The notes under the pieces were generated by a model that worked only from the letters and a program-made list of their open reading frames with translations, was not told the DNA's origin and searched no databases. A stretch of DNA of 64,000 bases, from NCBI RefSeq assembly GCF_002723935.1, contig NZ_BEWM01000005.1:186001-250000 (forward strand). Direction: 5' to 3'. Source of the DNA: Gluconobacter cerinus. GTDB taxonomy: Bacteria; Pseudomonadota; Alphaproteobacteria; Acetobacterales; Acetobacteraceae. The position numbers and the translations under genes are program-made. Within the stretch, counting starts at the first letter, position 1; each line of letters begins with the position of its first letter. Shown piece by piece: positions 9,631-17,541 of this stretch.

Positions 9631-9936
9631 ATGGCGAAGATCTCAGCGGTTAACCGTAATAACCATCGCGCTGCTCTTGCAAAGCGCGATAAGGAAAAGC
9701 GGACCGCTCTTAAAAACATCATCAAGGATCGTTCCCTTTCGGTTGAAGACCGATTTGAAGCGACTCTTAAGCTGGCACAGATGCCACGTAACGGATCCGC
9801 AACGCGCGTCCGTCTTCGTTGCAAGCTGACCGGTCGTCCCCGTGCTAACTACCGTAAGTTCGAGCTTTGCCGTATTGCTCTGCGTGATCTTGCGTCCGCC
9901 GGCCAGATTCCTGGCATGGTCAAGTCGAGCTGGTAA
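9631..9936 (+). CDS. rpsN: 30S ribosomal protein S14 (zinc-free form)
   Basis: The protein has 101 residues, the length of the long C-minus type of S14. The CXXC zinc-ribbon pairs of the short form are absent; the motif [22 protein letters not shown] is intact. S14 completes the 30S head together with S3 and S10. Confidence 0.97.
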   Translation: MAKISAVNRNNHRAALAKRDKEKRTALKNIIKDRSLSVEDRFEATLKLAQMPRNGSATRVRLRCKLTGRPRANYRKFELCRIALRDLASAGQIPGMVKSSW

Positions 9937-9948
9937 GGGATAGATCGA

Positions 9949-10347
9949 ATGTCGTTGTCTGATCCGCTGGGTGATATGCTTACCCGGATCCGTAATGCTC
10001 AGCGTGCTCGTCATGCTGCCTGCGTTGCGCCCGCTTCCAAGCTTCGCACGAACGTGCTTGAGGCTCTGAAGCGTGAAGGTTACATCCGTGGTTTTTCCAC
10101 GGAAGAAGTCCGTAAGGGCGTATCGCAGCTCCGTATTGAGTTGAAGTACGTTGAAGGGCAGCCGGTCATTAAGGAAATCCATAGGGTCTCCAAGCCTGGC
10201 CGTCGTGTCTATTCGAAGATCAAGGAACTTCCGCGCGTTTATGCCGGCCTTGGTGTGTCGATCCTGTCCACCCCGCGTGGCGTCCTTTCGGACGTCGAGG
10301 CCCGCGCTGCCAATGTTGGCGGCGAGGTTCTCTGCCGCGTCTTCTGA
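9949..10347 (+). CDS. rpsH: 30S ribosomal protein S8
   Basis: The protein has 132 residues and begins [20 protein letters not shown]. The C-terminal [19 protein letters not shown] motif is conserved. S8 binds helix 21 of 16S rRNA and in enterobacteria represses the spc operon by binding near the rplE start; I see no obvious equivalent hairpin at that place here. Confidence 0.98.
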   Translation: MSLSDPLGDMLTRIRNAQRARHAACVAPASKLRTNVLEALKREGYIRGFSTEEVRKGVSQLRIELKYVEGQPVIKEIHRVSKPGRRVYSKIKELPRVYAGLGVSILSTPRGVLSDVEARAANVGGEVLCRVF

Positions 10348-10357
10348 GGAGGGTCGC

Positions 10358-10894
10358 ATGTCTCGCGTAGGTAAATATCCCGTAGAAGTTCCGGCAGGTG
10401 TGCAGGTCGCAGTTGCCAACGGTGTCTTCACGGCCAAAGGCAAGCTTGGTGAACTGAGCTTCCCGGTTTCTCGTCACGTGGACGTGAAAATCGAAGACAA
10501 CTCAGTTGCAGTTGCTCCGATTGGTCGTCGCTCCCGTGAAAACTGGACGATGTGGGGAACGACGCGCGCTCTGATCGCAAATATGGTCAAGGGTGTGTCT
10601 GTTGGTTTCACCAAGGGTCTTGAAATTCAGGGTACGGGTTTCCGTGCTGCTGTTCAGGGATCCAATCTGGTGATGAACCTCGGCTTCTCGCACGATGTCG
10701 TTTATCCGATTCCGGCCGGTATCAAGATCACCACGCCGCGTCCGACCGCTATTGTTGTTGAAGGCAACGACAAGCAGCGCGTTGGTCAGGTCGCTCTCGA
10801 TATTCGCAGCTTCCGCAAGCCTGAGCCATACAAGGGCAAGGGCGTTCGTTATGACACGGAAGTTCTGCGTCGCAAGGAAGGTAAGAAGAAGTAA
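10358..10894 (+). CDS. rplF: 50S ribosomal protein L6
   Basis: The protein has 178 residues from ATG 10358 (GAGGAGGG upstream), starting [17 protein letters not shown]. The frame stays open upstream only within rpsH. L6 lies near the sarcin-ricin loop and factor-binding site; the C-terminal [20 protein letters not shown] motif is conserved. Its stop overlaps the start of rplR by one base. Confidence 0.98.
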   Translation: MSRVGKYPVEVPAGVQVAVANGVFTAKGKLGELSFPVSRHVDVKIEDNSVAVAPIGRRSRENWTMWGTTRALIANMVKGVSVGFTKGLEIQGTGFRAAVQGSNLVMNLGFSHDVVYPIPAGIKITTPRPTAIVVEGNDKQRVGQVALDIRSFRKPEPYKGKGVRYDTEVLRRKEGKKK

Positions 10895-11256
10895 TGGCAT
10901 CGCAGCAAGGATTGCAGGAACGTCGCCGTCAGCGGCTGCGTTTCCAGCTTCGTCGCAAGAGCGGCGGCCGGCCGCGTTTGTCGGTCTTCCGTTCCAGCAA
11001 GCACATTCACGCCCAGATCATCGACGATGCACAGGGTCGTACTCTTGCCAGCGCATCTACGCTGGAAAAAGAGCTCCGCGACAATGGCAACACCGGTGCT
11101 AACGTGGACGCAGCTTCGGCGATCGGCAAGCTGATCGCGGAACGTGGCTTGGCAGCTGGCGTGACGGCCGTCGTGTTTGATCGCGGCGCTTATGTCTATC
11201 ATGGCCGGGTCAAGGCCCTGGCAGAGGCTGCCCGTGAGGGCGGACTCTCGTTCTAA
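10894..11256 (+). CDS. rplR: 50S ribosomal protein L18
   Basis: The protein has 120 residues with [20 protein letters not shown] and the C-terminal [20 protein letters not shown] typical of L18, the 5S rRNA-binding partner of L5. ATG 10894 is inside the rplF stop (TAATG), so translation is probably coupled. Confidence 0.98.
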   Translation: MASQQGLQERRRQRLRFQLRRKSGGRPRLSVFRSSKHIHAQIIDDAQGRTLASASTLEKELRDNGNTGANVDAASAIGKLIAERGLAAGVTAVVFDRGAYVYHGRVKALAEAAREGGLSF

Positions 11257-11268
11257 GGAGGATCACAC

Positions 11269-11841
11269 ATGGCACGTGAGCCAAGAGAAGGCGGCCGTGG
11301 TGGTCGTGAGCGCGAGCAGGGCGACGATCTGGTCGACAAGCTCGTAACCATCAATCGTGTTGCCAAGGTTGTTAAGGGTGGCCGTCGCTTTGCTTTCGCA
11401 GCGCTGGTTGTCGTTGGCGATCAGAAGGGACGCGTTGGTTACGGTGCGGGTAAAGCTCGTGAAGTGCCCGAAGCTATCCGTAAGGCTACCGAGCGCGCCA
11501 AGCGTACGATGATCCGTGTACCAATGAAGGAGGGTCGTACCCTTCATCATGATACGTCAGGTCACTACGGCGCTGGTAAGGTTGTTGTTCGTGCGGCTGA
11601 GGCCGGTACGGGTATCATCGCCGGTGGTCCGATGCGTGCAGTTTTCGAGAGCCTGGGTGTTAACGACGTTGTCGCTAAGAGCCTCGGAACGCGTAACCCG
11701 CACAACATGATCAAGGCTACGTTCGCTGCCCTTGAAAAGGCAAGCAGCCCTCGCAACGTCGCTTCGCGTCGTGGCAAGAAGGCCGCTGAACTTTTCGGTA
11801 AGCGCGAGCAGGCTCAGACCGAGGAGACTGCAAATGTCTGA
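11269..11841 (+). CDS. rpsE: 30S ribosomal protein S5
   Basis: The protein has 190 residues with the double-stranded RNA-binding N-domain ([20 protein letters not shown]) and the [20 protein letters not shown] motif. S5 affects decoding accuracy and lines the mRNA channel. A Gly/Arg-rich start ([15 protein letters not shown]) and an acidic tail extend the core. The last 8 bases overlap rpmD. Confidence 0.98.
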   Translation: MAREPREGGRGGREREQGDDLVDKLVTINRVAKVVKGGRRFAFAALVVVGDQKGRVGYGAGKAREVPEAIRKATERAKRTMIRVPMKEGRTLHHDTSGHYGAGKVVVRAAEAGTGIIAGGPMRAVFESLGVNDVVAKSLGTRNPHNMIKATFAALEKASSPRNVASRRGKKAAELFGKREQAQTEETANV

Positions 11842-12022
11842 AAACGGTAAGACCGTTCAGGTAAAGCAGATCGCTTCTGTCATTGGTCGTAAACCGGGCC
11901 AGGCTGAGACTCTTGTTGGTCTTGGTCTGCGCGGTATCGGTTCCACCCGTACGCTGGAAGATACTCCGGCTGTGCGTGGGATGATCCGCAAGGTTGCCCA
12001 CCTCATCCAGGTGGAGGGTTGA
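11834..12022 (+). CDS. rpmD: 50S ribosomal protein L30
   Basis: The protein has 62 residues from ATG 11834, inside the end of rpsE. The sequence [20 protein letters not shown] followed by [20 protein letters not shown] is typical of bacterial L30. No separate ribosome binding site is needed if translation is coupled to rpsE. One base separates it from rplO. Confidence 0.96.
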   Translation: MSENGKTVQVKQIASVIGRKPGQAETLVGLGLRGIGSTRTLEDTPAVRGMIRKVAHLIQVEG

Positions 12023-12023
12023 A

Positions 12024-12509
12024 ATGAACCTCAACGAATTGCGCGATAACGAGGGCTCTCGTTATCGCAAGAAGCGCCTAGGACGTGGCATTGGTTCCGG
12101 TAAGGGTAAGACCTCCGGACGCGGTGTTAAGGGTCAGAAGGCTCGTGAAGGCGTCTCGCTGAATGGCTTTGAAGGTGGTCAGCTTCCGCTGTATCGCCGT
12201 ATGCCTAAGCGTGGCTTCGTGAACATCTTCCGCAAGGAATATGCTCCGGTGAACCTTGGCGCGATTTCGAAGGCTATCGAAGCAGGCAAGCTGGATAAGT
12301 CGGCTCCTGTCACGGAAGCAACACTTCGCGCTGCTGGGCTTGTCAATGGCAAGACCCATGGTGTTCGTCTTCTTGCGAAGGGTGAACTTTCGCATGGCGT
12401 AACCATCGAAGTCGACGGTGCTTCCGCAGCAGCTCTCGCTGCTGTCGAGAAGGCTGGTGGTTCCGTTAAGGTGCTTGCACCGAAGAAGGAAGTTCAGGCT
12501 GAAGCCTGA
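12024..12509 (+). CDS. rplO: 50S ribosomal protein L15
   Basis: The protein has 161 residues from ATG 12024 with GGAGGG 6 bases upstream. It shows the glycine/lysine-rich N-terminus ([18 protein letters not shown]) and the [17 protein letters not shown] motif of L15, a late assembly protein at the core of 23S rRNA. It is the last ribosomal gene before secY. Confidence 0.98.
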   Translation: MNLNELRDNEGSRYRKKRLGRGIGSGKGKTSGRGVKGQKAREGVSLNGFEGGQLPLYRRMPKRGFVNIFRKEYAPVNLGAISKAIEAGKLDKSAPVTEATLRAAGLVNGKTHGVRLLAKGELSHGVTIEVDGASAAALAAVEKAGGSVKVLAPKKEVQAEA

Positions 12510-12520
12510 GTTCTCCTCTC

Positions 12521-12588
12521 CCAGATTTATCTGGGGTGTGGTTAGATAGTGAACAGCGTCCCGTGCAGATGTGCGGCGACGCTGTTTT
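12521..12588 (+). other. rplO-secY spacer hairpins
   Basis: A short palindrome CCCAGATTTATCTGGG (12521-12536) is followed by AACAGCGTC (12552-12560) pairing with GACGCTGTT (12578-12586) and TTT. The second resembles a weak terminator placed just before secY and could reduce secY-adk expression relative to the ribosomal genes. Confidence 0.5.
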
Positions 12589-12605
12589 CATGAAAGGACA
12601 GGTGG

Positions 12606-13979
12606 ATGGCTTCCGCAGCAGAGCAGCTCGCCGCCAATCTCAATATGAGTTCCTTTGCCAAGGCGACTGAACTCAAGAAGCGTATCTGGTTTACGCTTTT
12701 GGCCCTTATCGTTTATCGCCTGGGAACATACATTCCTGTTCCTGGTGTTGATGCGACAGTCATGGGTCAGCTGCTGGCACAGCATCAGGGTGGCATTCTG
12801 GGCATGTTCGACATGTTCACGGGTGGTGCTCTCGGACGCATGACTGTGTTCGCCCTGAACATCATGCCGTACATCAGTGCATCGATTATCATTCAGCTTC
12901 TTTCAACTGCTCTTCCGTCTATGGAGGCAATGAAGAAAGAGGGTGAGGCGGGGCGCAAAAAGCTTAACCAGTATACCCGCTACCTCACTGTTTTCATCGC
13001 ACTCTTCCAAGCATACGGCATCGCTGTTGGGCTGGAGAACATGACGTCTCATGGCGCAAGCGCTGTGGTGATGCCGGGTGTCTTCTTCCTCGCGTCGTGT
13101 GTCGTAACGCTGGTTGGTGGCACGATGTTCCTGATGTGGCTTGGCGAGCAGATCACATCACGTGGTGTCGGTAACGGTATTTCGCTGATTATTTTTGCGG
13201 GTATTGTCGCCAATCTTCCCCATGCGCTGGCTAGTTTGTTTGAACTGGGTCGCACCGGAGCTTTGTCGCCAATCTTCGTGATGATTTTTCTGGTTATGGC
13301 GATCGCCGTCATTGCCTTTATCGTCTTCATGGAGCAGGCGCAGCGTCGAGTTGTGATCCAGTATCCGAAGCGTCAGATTGGCAATCGCATGTTTGGTGGT
13401 GACTCCACCCACATGCCGCTGAAGGTCAATACGGCAGGTGTAATTCCTCCCATTTTTGCCTCTTCCGTGTTGCTGATTCCTGTGACGATTTCAGGGTTCA
13501 TGAACGGACATAATATGCCGGGTTGGCTTTCCGTTCTCGGGCAGCAGCTTGGTCAGGGACAGCCTCTTTACATGCTGTTCTATGCCGCAATGATCCTGTT
13601 TTTCTCATACTTCTACGCGGCTGTGACATTCAATCCTGAAGAAACGGCCGAGAACCTGCGGAAGCAGGGGGGCTTTATTCCGGGTATCCGTCCCGGGGCA
13701 AGCACGGCGTCGTATTTTGATCGTATCCTGTCGAGACTGACCACAATCGGTGCTCTGTATCTGGTTGTTGTTTGTCTTCTGCCGCAGATTTTGATCAGCA
13801 AGTACAACGTGCCATTTTATTTTGGCGGTACGAGCCTCATCATTATCGTTTCCGTAACGATCGATACCGTGACGCAGGTTCAGTCCCATCTTGTCGCACA
13901 TCAGTATCAAGGGCTGATCCGCAAGCAGCGTAGCCGTGGTTCCAGAAATGGTGTTTCGGGAGGAAATAAGCGTCGATGA
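12606..13979 (+). CDS. secY: Protein translocase subunit SecY
   Basis: The protein has 457 residues and ten hydrophobic segments as expected for the channel subunit of the Sec translocon. Signature stretches include YRLGTYIPVPGVDATVM, NIMPYISASIIIQLL and NPEETAENLRKQGGFIPGIR in the cytoplasmic loop before TM9. The start ATG 12606 is preceded by GGACAGG. Its last 4 bases overlap adk (ATGA), the secY-adk arrangement common in bacteria. Confidence 0.98.
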   Translation: MASAAEQLAANLNMSSFAKATELKKRIWFTLLALIVYRLGTYIPVPGVDATVMGQLLAQHQGGILGMFDMFTGGALGRMTVFALNIMPYISASIIIQLLSTALPSMEAMKKEGEAGRKKLNQYTRYLTVFIALFQAYGIAVGLENMTSHGASAVVMPGVFFLASCVVTLVGGTMFLMWLGEQITSRGVGNGISLIIFAGIVANLPHALASLFELGRTGALSPIFVMIFLVMAIAVIAFIVFMEQAQRRVVIQYPKRQIGNRMFGGDSTHMPLKVNTAGVIPPIFASSVLLIPVTISGFMNGHNMPGWLSVLGQQLGQGQPLYMLFYAAMILFFSYFYAAVTFNPEETAENLRKQGGFIPGIRPGASTASYFDRILSRLTTIGALYLVVVCLLPQILISKYNVPFYFGGTSLIIIVSVTIDTVTQVQSHLVAHQYQGLIRKQRSRGSRNGVSGGNKRR

Positions 13980-14557
13980 ATATTATTCTTCTGGGCCCTC
14001 CTGGGGCAGGTAAGGGGACGCAGGCAAAGCGTCTTGAGCAGCTCTATGGCCTTAAGCAAATCTCCACTGGAGATATGCTGCGCGCTGAAGTTGCTGCTGG
14101 TACGCCTATCGGACAAGAGGCTAAGGCCATTATGGAAAGGGGAGAATTCCTTCCTGATCCTATCATGGTAAAGATGATCCAGGGGCGTATAGCGCAGCCC
14201 GACTGTGCTCAGGGGTTTATTCTGGACGGCTTTCCAAGAACGGAAAGCCAGGCGGAAGCACTTGATGCCATGTTGGGCACCGACGGGTTGAAGATTGACG
14301 CCGTCATTCTTCTGGACGTTGCCGAAGATCAGCTTGTAGAGCGTATTGCCAGCCGTACTGCGGAAGACGGTACACGCCGGCCAGATGACAATCCTGAGGT
14401 GGTGAGATCTCGTCTTGATATCTATCGCCGTCAGACTGCACCAATCCTTCCTTATTATGAGAAGGCTGGTCGTTTGAAGCATGTTGATGGAATGCTGGGC
14501 GTTGACGAAGTGGGTGCAGAGATTGATGCACTCATCGGAAAGACCGCAAAAAATTGA
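13976..14557 (+). CDS. adk: Adenylate kinase, short form
   Basis: The protein has 193 residues and interconverts ATP plus AMP with two ADP. The P-loop GPPGAGKGT (7-15) and the AMP-binding LDGFPRTESQAEALD region are clear. The LID segment is short and lacks the zinc cysteines found in long Gram-positive enzymes, which fits the short alphaproteobacterial type. It is translationally coupled to secY and followed by a strong hairpin at 14560-14597. Confidence 0.97.
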   Translation: MNIILLGPPGAGKGTQAKRLEQLYGLKQISTGDMLRAEVAAGTPIGQEAKAIMERGEFLPDPIMVKMIQGRIAQPDCAQGFILDGFPRTESQAEALDAMLGTDGLKIDAVILLDVAEDQLVERIASRTAEDGTRRPDDNPEVVRSRLDIYRRQTAPILPYYEKAGRLKHVDGMLGVDEVGAEIDALIGKTAKN

Positions 14558-14559
14558 AG

Positions 14560-14599
14560 AAATGAGAATGATCACGAAGAAGTGATCATTCTCATTTGA
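14560..14599 (+). terminator. Terminator after adk
   Basis: AAATGAGAATGATCAC (14560-14575) pairs perfectly over 16 bp with GTGATCATTCTCATTT (14582-14597) around GAAGAA. The T tract is only three bases long. Its 3-prime edge overlaps the -35 box of the alpha operon promoter, so the secY-adk stop and the new start are directly abutted. Confidence 0.75.
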
Positions 14600-14623
14600 C
14601 TCAAGGGGGGTGCCCGGTATATT
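14596..14623 (+). promoter_or_regulatory. Predicted sigma70 promoter of the alpha operon
   Basis: A -35 TTGACT (14596-14601), a 16-bp spacer and a -10 TATATT (14618-14623) form the best promoter match I found in the window. The bases after the -10 (CGCGCCCTCG, 14625-14634) are identical to those behind the str promoter. The start site would be near 14630, leaving a leader of about 145 nt before rpsM. Confidence 0.65.
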
Positions 14624-14629
14624 GCGCGC

Positions 14630-14774
14630 CCTCGACATATCTGTGGCGTGAAGGTGGCCCTGGGTTCCGGAATCGGACTGGGAGCTGACATGCCTGCGAT
14701 GCAAACGATCCGGTTTCGACCGGACATGAAACAGGCTGACGCGGTCAATTGATCGCGTCGATGGGAGAATTGGC
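14630..14774 (+). promoter_or_regulatory. Structured leader of the alpha operon
   Basis: The leader holds a 6-bp hairpin TCCGGT-TTCG-ACCGGA with a UUCG loop (14709-14724) and a near-perfect 22-base palindrome from 14738 to 14759 (arms GACGCGGTCAA and TTGATCGCGTC, G-U at two places). The palindrome ends 15 bases before the rpsM GTG and flanks its GGGAGA ribosome binding site (14762-14767), so it could modulate rpsM translation. The E. coli alpha operon is repressed by S4 through such a leader, but rpsD is not in this operon; the binder here is unknown. Confidence 0.4.
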
Positions 14775-15152
14775 GTGGCACGTATTGCCGGCGTAAACAT
14801 TCCGACCAACAAGCGGGTGGTCATCAGCCTGCGCTATGTCTACGGCATTGGCCCGTCGACCGCGCAGGCAATCTGCAGCAAGCTCGGTATCCCCGATGCG
14901 AAGCGCGTCAACGAACTGTCTGATGACGAGATCGTAAAGATCCGTGAACTCATTGACGGTGAGCACCGCGTTGAAGGCGACCTGCGTCGCGAAACCGCTA
15001 TGAACATCAAGCGTCTGATGGATCTGGGCTGCTATCGCGGTCTGCGTCATCGTCGCGGCCTTCCGGTCCGCGGTCAGCGTACGCACACGAATGCACGTAC
15101 CCGTAAGGGTAAGGCAGTGGCGATTGCTGGCAAGAAGAAGGTCACGCGCTAA
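14775..15152 (+). CDS. rpsM: 30S ribosomal protein S13
   Basis: The protein has 125 residues. The start is GTG 14775, chosen because the product then begins with the conserved [15 protein letters not shown]. The helix-two-turn-helix [14 protein letters not shown] and the [19 protein letters not shown] tail are intact. S13 forms a bridge to the 50S subunit and contacts the P-site tRNA. Confidence 0.97.
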   Translation: MARIAGVNIPTNKRVVISLRYVYGIGPSTAQAICSKLGIPDAKRVNELSDDEIVKIRELIDGEHRVEGDLRRETAMNIKRLMDLGCYRGLRHRRGLPVRGQRTHTNARTRKGKAVAIAGKKKVTR

Positions 15153-15210
15153 TTCGCGCCTGACTGCTTCACTCTGACGCTTCTCGCTAACTTTTAGGAC
15201 GACCTCTATT

Positions 15211-15603
15211 ATGGCTAAGGCCGCAGCACCGCGCATTCGCAAGAAAGAGCGCAAGAATATCATCTCTGGCGTTGCTCACGTGCTTTCCACGTTCAACAAC
15301 ACCATGATCACGATCTCCGATGCGCAGGGTAATGCAATTGCATGGTCCTCCTCGGGCGCACAGGGCTTCAAGGGCTCGCGTAAGTCCACACCGTACGCTG
15401 CACAGGTTGCTGCAGAAGACGCAGGCCGCAAGGCTCGCGAGCACGGCATGGAAACGCTTGAGATCGAAGTGTCCGGCCCGGGTTCGGGGCGTGAAAGCGC
15501 TCTTCGCGCGCTGCAGGCTGTTGGCTTCACGATTACGTCCATCCGTGACATGACGCCGGTGCCCCATAACGGCTGCCGTCCGCGCAAGCGTCGTCGCGTT
15601 TGA
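15211..15603 (+). CDS. rpsK: 30S ribosomal protein S11
   Basis: The protein has 130 residues with [20 protein letters not shown] and the conserved C-terminal [19 protein letters not shown]11 shapes the mRNA-binding cleft of the 30S platform. rpsD would follow in enterobacteria; here a 130-bp spacer with three hairpins leads to rpoA, as rpsD is often elsewhere in alphaproteobacteria. Confidence 0.98.
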   Translation: MAKAAAPRIRKKERKNIISGVAHVLSTFNNTMITISDAQGNAIAWSSSGAQGFKGSRKSTPYAAQVAAEDAGRKAREHGMETLEIEVSGPGSGRESALRALQAVGFTITSIRDMTPVPHNGCRPRKRRRV

Positions 15604-15610
15604 GTGATGC

Positions 15611-15707
15611 CATGCCGCGCGTTCGTGAGAATGCGCGGCATGTGTAGTGATTGCATCTCCCTCCGCACGATTTGTGCGGGCCAGGTGCCGCCAATTTTTG
15701 TTGGCGG
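15611..15707 (+). other. Three consecutive hairpins in the rpsK-rpoA spacer
   Basis: The first pairs CATGCCGCGCGTTC with GAATGCGCGGCATG around GTGA (15611-15642, 14 bp with one G-U). The second pairs CCGCAC with GTGCGG (15663-15679). The third pairs CCGCCAA (15688-15694) with TTGGCGG (15701-15707). None is followed by a good T run. They probably set the relative yield or stability of rpoA mRNA. Confidence 0.6.
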
Positions 15708-15733
15708 GCTTCGTTGTTTGAAAGGCCACGACC

Positions 15734-16753
15734 TTGGTTCTCCAGAAAAACTGGCAGTCCCTCATCAAGCCGGAGAAGCTTGAAGTCGAGCCCGGCCCGG
15801 TTGCCTCGCGCATCGCCACAGTCGTGGCGGAGCCGCTGGAGCGCGGTTTCGGTATGACGCTCGGTAATGCGCTGCGTCGTATTCTTCTGTCCTCACTACA
15901 GGGCGCTGCAGTAACAGCCATTCAGATTGATGGCGTTCTGCATGAGTTCTCGGCTGTTCCAGGTGTGCGCGAAGACGTTACGGACATTGTCCTGAACGTT
16001 AAGCAACTCGCTCTGCGTATGCACAGTGAGGGACCGAAGCGCATGATTCTCACGGCGACTGGTCCGGGAGAAGTGACGGCAGGACAGATTCAGGCTGGGC
16101 ATGATATTGAAATCATGAACCCTGATCTCGTGATCTGCACTCTTGATGATGGTGTGAAGCTCGGAATGGAGTTCACCGTCAACATGGGCAAGGGTTACGT
16201 TGCTGCTGTTGCAAACCGTCCGGAAGATGCTCCGATTGGTATGATTCCGATCGATGCAATCTACTCGCCGGTTCGTCGCGTGTCTTACAAGGTCGAGCAG
16301 ACCCGCGTTGGTCAGGTTACTGACTACGACAAGCTGCTGCTGACGGTTGAGACGAACGGTGCTGTGACGCCGGAAGACAGTCTGGCTCTTGCTGCGCGTA
16401 TTCTTCAGGATCAGCTTCAGCTGTTTATCAACTTTGATGAGCCGCGTCCGGTCCAGCATGAAGAGCCGCAGGATGACCTGCCGTTCAACCGCAATCTTCT
16501 TCGCAAGGTTGACGAGCTTGAGCTTTCGGTGCGTAGCGCCAACTGCCTCAAGAACGACAACATTGTTTACATTGGCGATCTGGTGCAGAAGTCCGAACAG
16601 GAAATGCTCCGTACGCCAAACTTCGGGCGTAAATCGCTCAACGAGATCAAGGAAGTTCTCACCGGTATGGGGCTGTCGCTCGGCATGAGCGTCCCGGCCT
16701 GGCCGCCCGAGAACATCGAGGATCTGGCCAAGCGTCTCGACGAGACGTTTTGA
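15734..16753 (+). CDS. rpoA: RNA polymerase alpha subunit
   Basis: The protein has 339 residues. The start is TTG 15734: the sequence from there, [20 protein letters not shown], matches the usual alpha N-terminus, with AAAGG about 9 bases upstream. The N-terminal dimerisation domain shows [20 protein letters not shown], and the C-terminal DNA-binding domain shows [17 protein letters not shown] with the UP-element-contacting arginine. The rare start codon and the hairpins upstream suggest translation is tuned down. Confidence 0.97.
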   Translation: MVLQKNWQSLIKPEKLEVEPGPVASRIATVVAEPLERGFGMTLGNALRRILLSSLQGAAVTAIQIDGVLHEFSAVPGVREDVTDIVLNVKQLALRMHSEGPKRMILTATGPGEVTAGQIQAGHDIEIMNPDLVICTLDDGVKLGMEFTVNMGKGYVAAVANRPEDAPIGMIPIDAIYSPVRRVSYKVEQTRVGQVTDYDKLLLTVETNGAVTPEDSLALAARILQDQLQLFINFDEPRPVQHEEPQDDLPFNRNLLRKVDELELSVRSANCLKNDNIVYIGDLVQKSEQEMLRTPNFGRKSLNEIKEVLTGMGLSLGMSVPAWPPENIEDLAKRLDETF

Positions 16754-16781
16754 GAACTTCTTAGGGTAAGGAAAACTAGCA

Positions 16782-17201
16782 ATGCGTCATGGTGTGAGCG
16801 GGCGTAAGCTCAATGTCACCTCTTCTCACCGCGCTGCCATGTTCCGCAACATGGCCGTCGCACTCATCAAGCACGAGCAGATCACGACGACTCTGCCGAA
16901 GGCGAAAGAACTTCGCCCGGTTGTTGAGAAGCTGATCACTCTCGGTAAGCGCGGTGACCTGCACGCTCGTCGTCAGGCATTCGCTCAGCTGCGTGATGAC
17001 ACGGTTGTCAGCAAGCTCTTCAGCACGGTTGCAGAGCGCTACAAGGCTCGTGCCGGTGGCTACTCCCGCGTTCTGAAGGCTGGCGTACGCTACGGCGACA
17101 ATGCCGACATGGCAGTCATCGAACTCGTAGAGCGCGATGTTGATGCCAAGGGCCAGGACAGCGGTCCGAAGCCAGTTGCAGAAGAGCAGGAAGCCGCCTG
17201 A
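16782..17201 (+). CDS. rplQ: 50S ribosomal protein L17
   Basis: The protein has 139 residues with the typical [20 protein letters not shown] start and [21 protein letters not shown]17 lies near the tunnel exit and helps organise the 23S domain III region. It closes the alpha operon and is followed by a strong terminator. Confidence 0.98.
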   Translation: MRHGVSGRKLNVTSSHRAAMFRNMAVALIKHEQITTTLPKAKELRPVVEKLITLGKRGDLHARRQAFAQLRDDTVVSKLFSTVAERYKARAGGYSRVLKAGVRYGDNADMAVIELVERDVDAKGQDSGPKPVAEEQEAA

Positions 17202-17224
17202 GGCTTCTCGTTTTGAGACGAAAG

Positions 17225-17259
17225 AAAGGCCGGTGCAGCAATGCACCGGCCTTTTTTTT
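17225..17259 (+). terminator. Terminator of the alpha operon
   Basis: AAAGGCCGGTGCA (17225-17237) pairs perfectly with TGCACCGGCCTTT (17242-17254) around a GCAA tetraloop, and the stem runs into a continuous run of eight T. This is a textbook intrinsic terminator. Confidence 0.95.
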
Positions 17260-17541
17260 ATTCTGCGGTTCACATTGCTGTGCAGAGTGTGTAGTTTTGC
17301 CACATCTCTTGCAGGACGATTCCCGTCTGGTTTCTTAACCGGCTGTTTTTCTCCCGCCCGTCAGGGCGGGGAGGGTGTCTCTTTTCCTGAAGGTCGACAA
17401 TCTGTTGGCCTCGCTGTCCTGCATAATTTTGAGAAACGGGTCCGAGCACTCTCGTAGGGCCCGCAACGACGCCTCCCATATCTGTTTCGGCAATGAGGTC
17501 GAAGCAGGTTCGTGACGCGCCTATGCCTGGAGAGCATGAAA
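17260..17541 (+). other. Intergenic region before the polyol-type permease
   Basis: The 280 bases after the rplQ terminator contain no convincing gene. A 7-bp GC-rich hairpin CCCGCCC/GGGCGGG (17353-17370) is visible, without a T run. I find no clear sigma70 promoter. An in-frame GTG at 17512 could lengthen the permease, but the ribosome binding site favours ATG 17542. Confidence 0.4.

Noticed and set aside
12521-12536. Palindrome CCCAGATTTATCTGGG before secY as an operator
   Set aside because: It is short, single and AT-flanked; more likely part of the weak hairpin region in the spacer.
17353-17370. GC-rich hairpin before the MFS permease as a terminator
   Set aside because: No T run on either strand and no gene that would need it after the strong rplQ terminator.
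17400-17470. GAAAC followed by CGTA before the MFS permease as a further stress promoter
   Set aside because: The spacing is 15 and the last base differs, so it does not fit the set of three.
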